From: Pseudomonadota bacterium
GTDB taxonomy: Bacteria > Pseudomonadota > Gammaproteobacteria > Xanthomonadales > SZUA-38
Assembly: GCA_039033415.1 (NCBI GenBank)
Contig: JBCCCR010000010.1
Coordinates: forward strand, 62,001 to 126,000
Reading direction: 5' to 3'
DNA length: 64,000 nt
In this document: piece by piece, positions 53,176-61,156 of the stretch
How the letters are laid out: every line of letters begins with the position of its first letter
How positions within the stretch are numbered: the first letter of the stretch is position 1
Position numbers and translations under genes: made by a program
Notes under the pieces: generated by a model
The model's database searches: none
What the model saw: the letters and a program-made list of their open reading frames with translations, nothing else
What the model was told of the DNA's origin: nothing

Positions 53176-56100
53176 TCAGTTGGTAACCTCGAAACTGTCG
53201 GCAAAGATTCCCTCAGCACGGACAAAGCAGTCGGTCGGAGGAAAGTTCGGTCCCAGCCGACTCCAGGTTAGATCTCGGACCACATAGTCGACCACCGTAT
53301 AGCGGTGCGTGTAGCCCACGTTGGACCGCTCGCTGGTCACGTAGGAGTAGGGCTGCGGGCGATAGGCACAACCCGGCGCAGACTCCAGGAAGCCTGGAAC
53401 CGCACCGGAGTACTGGAGGCCCTCACCCCAAAAAATGGTGCTGGAGTCTTCGCGAGAAACACCGGTTTCAAACGAATACGCGCTCCCGGCCACCACCGGC
53501 CCAACGTTGATTTCTACCTCAGCGCCAACTCGGCTGGAGTGGGTAATCGAGTTTGAGGTGCCGTAGGCCGACTCGCCGCTTTCGGTGAGGTCCCAGGAGT
53601 CAATCCCGGTCGCACCGACAATGAGATTGCTCCAAATGCGTCCAAAACTGTCATTGACCGTGCCCCCAGGGAGCCCGTCGAAATTTGGACCGCATCCCGC
53701 GTCCGTCGGGGCACCGGTCCATGCCAAGTCGCCGCGCACCTGAACATTTCGGTAGACCGGCGTTACCGCGACGGTATCGACCACCCGCGCGAGGAAAAAC
53801 CCGTCGTTGGCCACCGGGTCACAGACCGACTGCGGGTAGCTCGGCGGCTCCAGGTGAACATCGCCGAACACCTGGATCTCCGCAACCGCCAGACTCGCTG
53901 ACCCCGGATGCTGGAGCCTAACGTACCGAGCTTCCAGGGGCTGAAAACCGGGTCCATCGCCGCGGGTTCTAATATTCCACCGGTCGACACCGTTTGAGGA
54001 CCGAGGGTCAGGTGAATAGGTCCGAACGCCAGGTCCGCTGGGCAGACCGTCGCCGACAAACGCGGTAGCCGAAGCATACAGCTCGAACCCCACAAGCGCT
54101 TGAGCCTCACCCGCCGAGGGAAACACGCGAATGTTGGTAATGTCTCGGACCTCGCCGAGGTCTACTTCGACATACGGCTGCGATTCAGGGTCAGATTCGA
54201 TGCTGGTATCGAACAGACCGTCGAACGCGAGTTCTGCGGTTGTCGCATTCGCCGGCGTGATGTTGGTTGTCGCTGGACGGAAGAGCGCGAGGCTGGACCA
54301 GTCCGCATGCAGCGGAGCCCACTGTGCCGGCGTACCCGCACCGGTCCCGGCCGCAATGACCGTATCCCAAGTTTCGAGGTCGCTGGCTTCAAAGCTTCTC
54401 AACTCGTCACCATTGCCGCTGCGGCGGATCAGTTCGCAAACCCGCAGGGAACTCTCCTGCGCGGCGGCGCCGTTTTGAATCACGTCGTAGGCGTAACAAT
54501 CAAACGTATTGCTCTCCAGCACCAGCAAGCCCTCACCCGCCGTTTGCGACTGGGTTTGGGTCGCCGTTGACGTAATAGTGGTGCTGAAGATCTCCCCGTT
54601 CGCGACCTGGTCATTGCGTCCTGCGGTGGCCTTTACCGTGGTTTTCACACCAATCCCAAACACGTTGCCGCCGGCTGACACGCCCACGTAACCCGAAATA
54701 TCACTGGCTGTAAACGTGTCGTACTGAGTCGCCTCGGTCGAACCGGCTGATTGGGTTTGTCCGATGGACGCATTGAAACCCGATCCGGGTGTTGTTTGCT
54801 GCAGACGGTCCCAGTAGGGCGGGAGATTGACCACCGTACGTATGAGCGGTTCACGAATCCTTGCGCAGCTGGATCCCAGGTCCCCAAGCACCGAGTCATT
54901 GTCCCAATCGGCTACCCTGACCTGATTGATCCGCAGGGGCCGATCGCCAAACACCTCCGGCAAATCGAAGCTCCCGACCTGCGAGAAGGTGCCAACATCG
55001 GGAAACTCATTCGGATCAGCGGGCCGCGTCATGGCGAACTTGAACACCCGCGGAATAAACTGGTTATTCGCCAGGCGGTCTCTTGCGGTGACGTACACAT
55101 CGCCGATGGCGTCACCTTCGGCATCCCCCAGCGCCACATCCAGTGGAACAAAGCTCCGTCGCAGATCCAGTGTCGTCGCGACAACCTCAGGACTGGCGGG
55201 CCCCACGGCGTCAGGTCGACCCATAGCGTCGAAGCTGACCCGATACATCTCCACCTCCAGTTCGTTTGTTCCATTGAGCTGGCGCGCAACCACAAATTCA
55301 TCGCCGGGACTCCGGTCCATCTCGCCGACTGCCACGGCGTAAAATTCGAAATTGGAGTCCCCGATAAAGTTGGTATTGGTGCCGGCTTCCAGCGTGAAGC
55401 TCGTAATCTCGTTCGTGGTTTCATCCCGCTGTGTCGTGAGGTACCGAACACGTTGGCGGATGCTCTCCCAGGACCCGTTCACGAAACGCTGCTCGTGAAT
55501 CAGCAGCTCGCTGGCCGCGCTTCCGCCGAAATTGGCCAGATGAAACTTGACGTTCTCTGGGTCATTCGGCGTTTCCGCTGAACCAAAGGTCTGGTCGGCG
55601 AAGGTCATACTGGGCGTGGCCCCCTCCGCAGTCCCGGCTGCACGCAGAACCGTCGTCGCACCGTCATAATAAAGAATTACCTGATCACGCCCCTCAAGCA
55701 GGGCGTCGCCGGTCGCCATTCGCATGTAGCTGTTCTCCCCAAACGTCGTCCCTGACGGCAGAACCCAGGTCGCCAGAGCGGTATCGCTGGACTGCAGAAT
55801 GTTGCCGTCCGCGTCGCCGGAGAGGGCGATCACGCGGAGCACGTTCTGGTTGTAGCGAATGGCAATCACCACCTCTTCTTTGCCGTCGGTGCTGCCGTCA
55901 AGATCCGCCGCAGCCACCTCCAGATCAATCACGAAGGTGGCGGGTGACACGGTTGTCCACTCATAGGCGCCAAACTGTTCGTTGCTTGACACGTTTTCGG
56001 AGTCCTGTCTCACCACCCGGACTCCGAGAGTGCCGTCAGCGTTGGCGCCGACCACAACGAGCTCCTCCAACCCATCTCCATTTAAGTCGGCTGGCGCCGA

Positions 56101-56472
56101 GGCAAGATCCACGGCATTGACGAGAACACCATCCAGGCTATTGGAACGCTCCAGCGCGAGATCGCCGGAAAGCTGAAAGTTCTGGCTGATCCCCGAGTCA
56201 TCCTGCACCGTAAGAACCACCTCCTGATCTATCCCGATGGGCAAACGCCGTCCAAAAGGGGTGGCACTGCAGTCAATGGGCGTGCCGCCGCGAATGGCGA
56301 AAGGAGATTCGTTAGTTTCGGTGGCCCCGGCAAACCCGGCGGCACCTGAGGCGCAGGCCACAACCAGCCCCAACGTCAGGTTTTTGATGGTATCGGCGAG
56401 GCCGCCGGCTCGGAACGTGGGTGATCTGTCTGCTTGTCGCGCGTCTCGGTACAGGTAGTGTTCGATGGACAA
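53176..56472 (-). CDS. Large exported protein: FG-GAP/VCBS part, strand-rich domain, discoidin domain, C-terminal FADSFE motif
   Basis: 1098 residues. A TTG start at 56472 is supported by AGGGAGAG; the signal peptide lies at about 29-50. Residues about 85-560 contain FG-GAP/VCBS-like units (DLNGDGLEELVVVGANADG; GEMDRSPGDEFVVARQLNG). Residues about 585-680 are strand-rich and Ser/Thr/Gly-rich, ending with ESNTFDCYAYDV. An F5/8-type C (discoidin-like) domain follows at about 730-860 (ELAFDGLFDTSIES to RYVRLQHPGSASLAVAEIQVFG). A second Ser/Thr-rich strand region lies at about 930-1050. It ends EGIFADSFEVTN. A carbohydrate- or surface-binding function is likely. Confidence 0.8.
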   Translation of the reverse strand: MSIEHYLYRDARQADRSPTFRAGGLADTIKNLTLGLVVACASGAAGFAGATETNESPFAIRGGTPIDCSATPFGRRLPIGIDQEVVLTVQDDSGISQNFQLSGDLALERSNSLDGVLVNAVDLASAPADLNGDGLEELVVVGANADGTLGVRVVRQDSENVSSNEQFGAYEWTTVSPATFVIDLEVAAADLDGSTDGKEEVVIAIRYNQNVLRVIALSGDADGNILQSSDTALATWVLPSGTTFGENSYMRMATGDALLEGRDQVILYYDGATTVLRAAGTAEGATPSMTFADQTFGSAETPNDPENVKFHLANFGGSAASELLIHEQRFVNGSWESIRQRVRYLTTQRDETTNEITSFTLEAGTNTNFIGDSNFEFYAVAVGEMDRSPGDEFVVARQLNGTNELEVEMYRVSFDAMGRPDAVGPASPEVVATTLDLRRSFVPLDVALGDAEGDAIGDVYVTARDRLANNQFIPRVFKFAMTRPADPNEFPDVGTFSQVGSFDLPEVFGDRPLRINQVRVADWDNDSVLGDLGSSCARIREPLIRTVVNLPPYWDRLQQTTPGSGFNASIGQTQSAGSTEATQYDTFTASDISGYVGVSAGGNVFGIGVKTTVKATAGRNDQVANGEIFSTTITSTATQTQSQTAGEGLLVLESNTFDCYAYDVIQNGAAAQESSLRVCELIRRSGNGDELRSFEASDLETWDTVIAAGTGAGTPAQWAPLHADWSSLALFRPATTNITPANATTAELAFDGLFDTSIESDPESQPYVEVDLGEVRDITNIRVFPSAGEAQALVGFELYASATAFVGDGLPSGPGVRTYSPDPRSSNGVDRWNIRTRGDGPGFQPLEARYVRLQHPGSASLAVAEIQVFGDVHLEPPSYPQSVCDPVANDGFFLARVVDTVAVTPVYRNVQVRGDLAWTGAPTDAGCGPNFDGLPGGTVNDSFGRIWSNLIVGATGIDSWDLTESGESAYGTSNSITHSSRVGAEVEINVGPVVAGSAYSFETGVSREDSSTIFWGEGLQYSGAVPGFLESAPGCAYRPQPYSYVTSERSNVGYTHRYTVVDYVVRDLTWSRLGPNFPPTDCFVRAEGIFADSFEVTN

Positions 56473-56749
56473 AGTACTCTCCCTAGGTCAAAGCCGGCAA
56501 AGCTCATGCCGACGAACGTTGCGGAAGAGTAGCCAGGCCCTGATCACGATGTCCTGCGAGAATCCTAAGCAAATCCTAAACAACTCGAAAAACAGACACC
56601 TACAGCGGAAAGAAATCAAAAAATTTCATGACCGACCTACCTCGCGTAAATCTCCAGCGGGTGGAAAATGCATCACGACTTGCTAGAATCCGGGCGTCGA
56701 AAAGTCAGAGATTTTGTTGTCGGCGAAGCGCTTTGACTCATCGCCGGTT

Positions 56750-59059
56750 ATGACCGATTCACACGTGCTAACCAATCCCTCAGGCAGGCTCGAGCTCGAT
56801 GACCTGACCGTCGATATCGTCAGCGGCGAGGTGATCCGCGAAGATCCTGCTGGTACTTTTTTCCTGCCGCCTCAGCTCACGAAACTTCTGCGATTTTTTC
56901 TCGATCACCACGGCCAGGTTGTGAGCCGCGACCAGCTGCTCGCCGGCGTCTGGGGCCATGAGGAAGGCGGCAGCGACGATGCCGTTAACGTCGCGGTTTC
57001 CTCTCTTCGGAAGGCTCTGGGCGATAGCGAGCGACCTTTTCAGCTGATTCAAACGCTACCGCGACGCGGCTACCGCTACCTCGGTCCGACGGTGAGTGAG
57101 CGGTTCACTTCACCGCCTGCAGCACTCACTCCGGAAAACACTGACGCCTCGGCTGTTGCCGTAGGTCAGTCAGCAGGTGACAGAACCTGGTGGGGCATCC
57201 CGGTTGGCGTCCTCCTGACCCTCACCGTGGCAGGATGGCTGGTGCTGCGTCCAACCCCGTCAGCTCAGGACGATCCGTCGACGTCCGGCCTGGAAACGCT
57301 AGCCCCCAGCGTCGCGGTTTTGCCGTTCTTAGATTTGAGCGAGTCCGGTGACCAGCAGGCGTTTGCTGACGCTCTGGTTGATGCCATTCTGCATATGCTC
57401 GCCCAGTCGCCCGAGCTACGCGTCATAGCGCGAACATCATCCTTCGCGTTTCGAGACACGGATCTTTCGGCACCAGCCATTGCCCAGGAACTCAACGCGA
57501 ACGTGTTGCTGGAAGGAAACGTCCAGCGGTCGAGTGAACGTATCCGGGTTGTGGTTCAGCTTATCGACGAGGCAGGTGTTCATATCTGGTCCCGAACCTA
57601 TGACCGGCCTGCGGGAGATCTGTTTTCGATCCAGGATGCCATCGCACGAGAGGTGGCGCGGACGCTTTCCAGTTCGCTGGAGTCGCAACAGCAAACCACC
57701 GACAACCTGGCGGCGTTCGAACAGCTGGCGCTCGGGCAAAAGGAGCTGCTAAGAGATACGGTTGAAGGAGCGCTGGCCGCAAAGACACATTTTCAGCGTG
57801 CGCTGGCCCTGGAACCCCGCAACGTTGACGCGATGATCGGCCTCACGGAGGCCATGAGACTTGAGGCACGGCTCAAAGGTTTTCCCCTCGACCACCCCAC
57901 GTTCCCGGAATTTCAGCGGCTCATCGAAACGGCTTATGAAACCGCACCGGACTATCCGAGAGCCATAGCGGCTCGGGGGTCGCTGGATTTCATCCTTGGG
58001 GATCGAGAGCAGGCGGAAGCGAGGTTTCGCCGCGCCGTCTCTCTCTCTCCCAACTACGCTGACGCCATAGTCTCGCTGGGCCGCACCCTTTGGCGGCGCG
58101 GGGCGTTTGACGAGGCGTTGGATCAGCTGCGAGTGGCTCATCGACTCGACCCGCTCTCGGATACAACCAACGCTCTGCTGGCGGACGCCTACTGGTCCGT
58201 CGGGCGGGCAGAAGAAGCGCTGGCGAGGCTCCGTGAGGGAATCCGGCGCAATCCTCAATTTCCCCGCTACTTCGATCGGATGGCAACGTACCTCAACCAA
58301 GTAGGCAATACGGGTGAGGCGATGCGCTATATCCTGGCGCAGCGAGAGCTGGACCCTGCAAGCGGGTTACGCTGGTTTCGCGTCTGCGAGTTCTTTAACC
58401 AGCTTGCGGACACCGCCAGCGCCGAGCGTTGCACGGACGAGCTGGAAGCCGCACACGACATGCCCGACCGAATTCTCTACCTTAGACAGCAGATCGCCGG
58501 CGCACGCGGAGACTGGGAGAAGGCGAGAACGCTGGTGTTGCAGCTACGCTCACAATTTCCAGAAATGGAGCTGGTGCCGGCAATCGTCGCCGAGTACTAC
58601 GCCGGCCACGACTGCCAAGTGACGTTAACCACGCTTGAGTCCGCCTACCCGGAATTTTTTCGGCCCCTCCCCGAGCCAAAACCGATGTATATCTTTGGTG
58701 CCCTGAACGCGGTGCACTGTCTTCGCGAATCCGGCCGCCACTCAGAGGCGAGCGCGCTCTTGGCGGCCAGCGAAGAGACACTTGAGCGAATACGCCTGAT
58801 GCGGGCGCCCCACTACGTCAGCGGCTTGGAGGGAATTGTTCTTCAGGCCTTAAAGGGCAACCATGACGCCGCCTTGACTGAGTTTGAGACGGCGGTAGAC
58901 AGCGGTTGGCGATACTACTGGTGGGGACTCGATCAGAACCCGTCGCTACGACCGCTCTTTGACGAACCGCGTTTTCAAGCGGCAGTCGCTCGCCTCGAGC
59001 AGGGTGTTGCGGCGCAGCGCCGTTACTTCGAGCAAAACCGCGACACATCGCTGCTTTAG
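56750..59059 (+). CDS. ToxR/CadC-like regulator with TolB-like and TPR domains
   Basis: 769 residues. A winged helix at about 15-115 (LTKLLRFFLDHHGQVVSRDQLLAGVWG; LIQTLPRRGYRYLG) is followed by a membrane helix at about 160-180 (GIPVGVLLTLTVAGWLVL). Next comes a TolB N-domain-like or FlgO-like part (PSVAVLPFLDLS to HIWSRTYDR), then TPR repeats to the end. It may start at ATG 56750 or TTG 56714; neither has a good ribosome site. It is divergent from the large exported gene at 53176-56472 across 277 bp, so that gene is a natural candidate target. Confidence 0.9.
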   Translation: MTDSHVLTNPSGRLELDDLTVDIVSGEVIREDPAGTFFLPPQLTKLLRFFLDHHGQVVSRDQLLAGVWGHEEGGSDDAVNVAVSSLRKALGDSERPFQLIQTLPRRGYRYLGPTVSERFTSPPAALTPENTDASAVAVGQSAGDRTWWGIPVGVLLTLTVAGWLVLRPTPSAQDDPSTSGLETLAPSVAVLPFLDLSESGDQQAFADALVDAILHMLAQSPELRVIARTSSFAFRDTDLSAPAIAQELNANVLLEGNVQRSSERIRVVVQLIDEAGVHIWSRTYDRPAGDLFSIQDAIAREVARTLSSSLESQQQTTDNLAAFEQLALGQKELLRDTVEGALAAKTHFQRALALEPRNVDAMIGLTEAMRLEARLKGFPLDHPTFPEFQRLIETAYETAPDYPRAIAARGSLDFILGDREQAEARFRRAVSLSPNYADAIVSLGRTLWRRGAFDEALDQLRVAHRLDPLSDTTNALLADAYWSVGRAEEALARLREGIRRNPQFPRYFDRMATYLNQVGNTGEAMRYILAQRELDPASGLRWFRVCEFFNQLADTASAERCTDELEAAHDMPDRILYLRQQIAGARGDWEKARTLVLQLRSQFPEMELVPAIVAEYYAGHDCQVTLTTLESAYPEFFRPLPEPKPMYIFGALNAVHCLRESGRHSEASALLAASEETLERIRLMRAPHYVSGLEGIVLQALKGNHDAALTEFETAVDSGWRYYWWGLDQNPSLRPLFDEPRFQAAVARLEQGVAAQRRYFEQNRDTSLL

Positions 59060-59081
59060 TTCCGGCTAACGCTCACCATAA

Positions 59082-59104
59082 CGATACTCAGGCCCTGAGT
59101 ATCG
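59082..59104. terminator. Bidirectional hairpin between convergent genes
   Basis: CGATACTCA and TGAGTATCG flank GGCCC, giving a 9-bp perfect stem (11 bp if the inner G-C pairs form). It fills the 47-bp gap between the gene ends at 59059 and 59107. Confidence 0.65.
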
Positions 59105-59106
59105 GA

Positions 59107-60162
59107 CTAAGGGTTCCGCAGCGCCGTATCAGCTTTAAAGAGCCCATAGGCTGCGTCCCGCATCGCCTGCCCTGGTACGGACCGCAGCGACTCTGGATCG
59201 GCGACCGATAAATCCGCCATCAGCGCTGTCAGGATCTTCTTGTTCGCATAGGAGTGAGGGGACGCTGTGTCGTCACCCTGATCTTCGATGAACTTTTGCA
59301 GCACTCTCAACTGCGTCTCATCAGCCATCGCCAGTTCCATCAGCTTTGCGCGATACTCAAGCTCCCACGACGCCATGCTGGGATAGTGGTCTAGGTCCAG
59401 AAAGTGCTGCGTTTCGTGCCCGAGAAAGGTAACGCTAAACTCCTCACCCTTCAGGTCTCGGTAGCTTGGCACCACAGCAAACAGCGTACGGTCAGCAACC
59501 CAGCCGCCAGCGCCTCGAGTCTCGCATGTCGCGTATCGCCCCCAGCCGGAAATCAGAAAATTGTCCAGAAACGCGACGTCCGTGGCATAGGTTCCATGAG
59601 GCATCTCGACGGTGACAGCTCTTCGGTCTTCCTGGCGCCAGATCATCAGCTCCCGCAATACTCCGGTCTGGCCAAGTAACCCGTGTAGACCCTCCGCATT
59701 CAATCTCGCCTGTATCGCAGGCTCGATCGTGAGACTGTCTGCCTCATCAGGCAGATTCATGGTTTCTCTCAGCGTCGCCTCGAGCTCGAGGGTGTAGTCG
59801 AGTCGCCGGTCCGGTTCGCGCAGGGCCTTGTGCCAATAGTCGATGTAGGCAGCAGCGATCTGGCGGGCAAAGGAATCCGTCTGCGGCAGCGCTGCCGTAA
59901 AGGGTTCCGCATGACCAAAACGCTCCAGCATGCAGCTTCGATAATCGCGTTCGCGTTGATTCAAGCTTGAAGCATCAACGGCCTTCAGGATCTCGACCGC
60001 GCGGCGCGCGTCACCCTGAAGCCCAGCCCCAATGGCTCGAGCAATCTCGCCCCCGGACTGCACCACCTTTCTATCCGAGACGGAGCGCTTAGATCGGTCA
60101 ACGTCCGAGTTCGGGGAACACGCAACAACAGCAAGGCTCAGGCACAAAATGAGACGACGCAT
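59107..60162 (-). CDS. Lipoprotein with HExxH zinc-metalloprotease motif
   Basis: 351 residues. MRRLILCLSLAVVACSPN is a lipoprotein signal with Cys near residue 15. The motif LGHETQHFLDLDHYPS (HExxH near 250) suggests a zinc peptidase. Two acidic residues 25-35 further on (WELEYRAKLMELAMADE) may include the third ligand. I do not recognise a named family. ATG 60162 is chosen because the lipobox follows at once. It lies 35 bp after the AraC gene on the same strand, so the two are probably co-transcribed. Confidence 0.72.
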   Translation of the reverse strand: MRRLILCLSLAVVACSPNSDVDRSKRSVSDRKVVQSGGEIARAIGAGLQGDARRAVEILKAVDASSLNQRERDYRSCMLERFGHAEPFTAALPQTDSFARQIAAAYIDYWHKALREPDRRLDYTLELEATLRETMNLPDEADSLTIEPAIQARLNAEGLHGLLGQTGVLRELMIWRQEDRRAVTVEMPHGTYATDVAFLDNFLISGWGRYATCETRGAGGWVADRTLFAVVPSYRDLKGEEFSVTFLGHETQHFLDLDHYPSMASWELEYRAKLMELAMADETQLRVLQKFIEDQGDDTASPHSYANKKILTALMADLSVADPESLRSVPGQAMRDAAYGLFKADTALRNP

Positions 60163-60197
60163 GGACCATGACTCGAGAAATGGGCTTCTCGGCAGTA

Positions 60198-60920
60198 TCA
60201 GGTTCGTGACGGCTTGCTGTCTTGAATATTTTTGATCCCGCGCCAATAGCCCGGTGGTGCTCCGGTCAGCGCCCTAATCGATCGGGTGAAATGCGCCTGG
60301 TCGGAGAAATCGAATTGCCCAGCAATATCCACAAGCGCGATATCGGATTGGACGAGCGCCCGGTAAGCGTTGCGAGCACGGGCGGTCGCGCGGTACTGGG
60401 CGGCAGACACGCCAAAGGCGCGCTTGAACCCCCGGCTCACGGTACCGGCAGCCAGACCGAAGGTGCGGCACCAGTAGCTGACTGACTTGGACGGATCGTC
60501 CCGAATCGCCTTGGCCAAAATTTCGGGCCAATCGGAGAGCGAGGCCGCTTTAGGCCTGACTGATTGAAGCAGCATGGTAACGGCGGCAGTGAGATCCGTT
60601 TCGGCTAGCTTCACTACGGCATCGACATCGGAGGAGAATCCGACTGAAGCAATGGGCGGAACAGTGCTCAATTCAAAATTCAGTGTATGAACGTCGTTGC
60701 GCTGGTCGATCCAGTTTGCGTGTGACGAAAAACCCTCATGGCTCAGCACGTCGCCAGGCTCTACCCTGAACCGCCCCTGATCTCCGGCCTCGACATACGC
60801 GCCCTGCAGCACAAGCGTCACGTAGGGTTTGGCATGCTGATGTCTCGGCAGCATTGCGCCCGCTGGAAGGCTTTCGGCGATTGACGTCACGCGACCTCGC
60901 AGACCCTGTGATGAGAGCAT
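60198..60920 (-). CDS. AraC-family regulator with cupin domain
   Basis: 240 residues. The N-terminal cupin (residues about 15-95) has HQHAKPYVTLVLQGAYVEAGD. The C-terminal AraC double HTH (about 140-235) has FGLAAGTVSRGFKRAFGVSAAQYR and IALVDIAGQFDFSDQAHFTRSIRALTGAPPGYWR. The GxxPxxYR signature of the family is present in slightly altered form. It is upstream of the HExxH lipoprotein and is a neighbour of the TonB receptor on the same strand, either of which it may control. Confidence 0.92.
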   Translation of the reverse strand: MLSSQGLRGRVTSIAESLPAGAMLPRHQHAKPYVTLVLQGAYVEAGDQGRFRVEPGDVLSHEGFSSHANWIDQRNDVHTLNFELSTVPPIASVGFSSDVDAVVKLAETDLTAAVTMLLQSVRPKAASLSDWPEILAKAIRDDPSKSVSYWCRTFGLAAGTVSRGFKRAFGVSAAQYRATARARNAYRALVQSDIALVDIAGQFDFSDQAHFTRSIRALTGAPPGYWRGIKNIQDSKPSRT

Positions 60921-61116
60921 CGGAGGAGTAGAACCGACTCGGTGATCTTCTCGCAGGCCTGCTTACGTCTATTCACGGTACGACTCTAGCAGCCCGGGAT
61001 CCTTTGATCGATCACTCGCTAAGGAAGGTGGCTGCCTCACAGCGGAGCTGCGGACCCGGCCAGGGACAAAAGACGCCGAGCCCGTATCCCGGTTCCCCGC
61101 CCCCTCTACAACCAAT

Positions 61117-61147
61117 CGTCAAGCCTGCGACCGTCGCAGGCTTGACG
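61117..61147 (-). terminator. 15-bp perfect stem after the TonB receptor gene
   Basis: CGTCAAGCCTGCGAC (61117-61131) and GTCGCAGGCTTGACG (61133-61147) are perfect arms around a single C, beginning 9 bp after the receptor stop on the minus strand. There is no T-tract. The length of the stem makes it the strongest hairpin in the window; terminator or mRNA-stabilising element. Confidence 0.7.
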
Positions 61148-61156
61148 CGGACCGGT

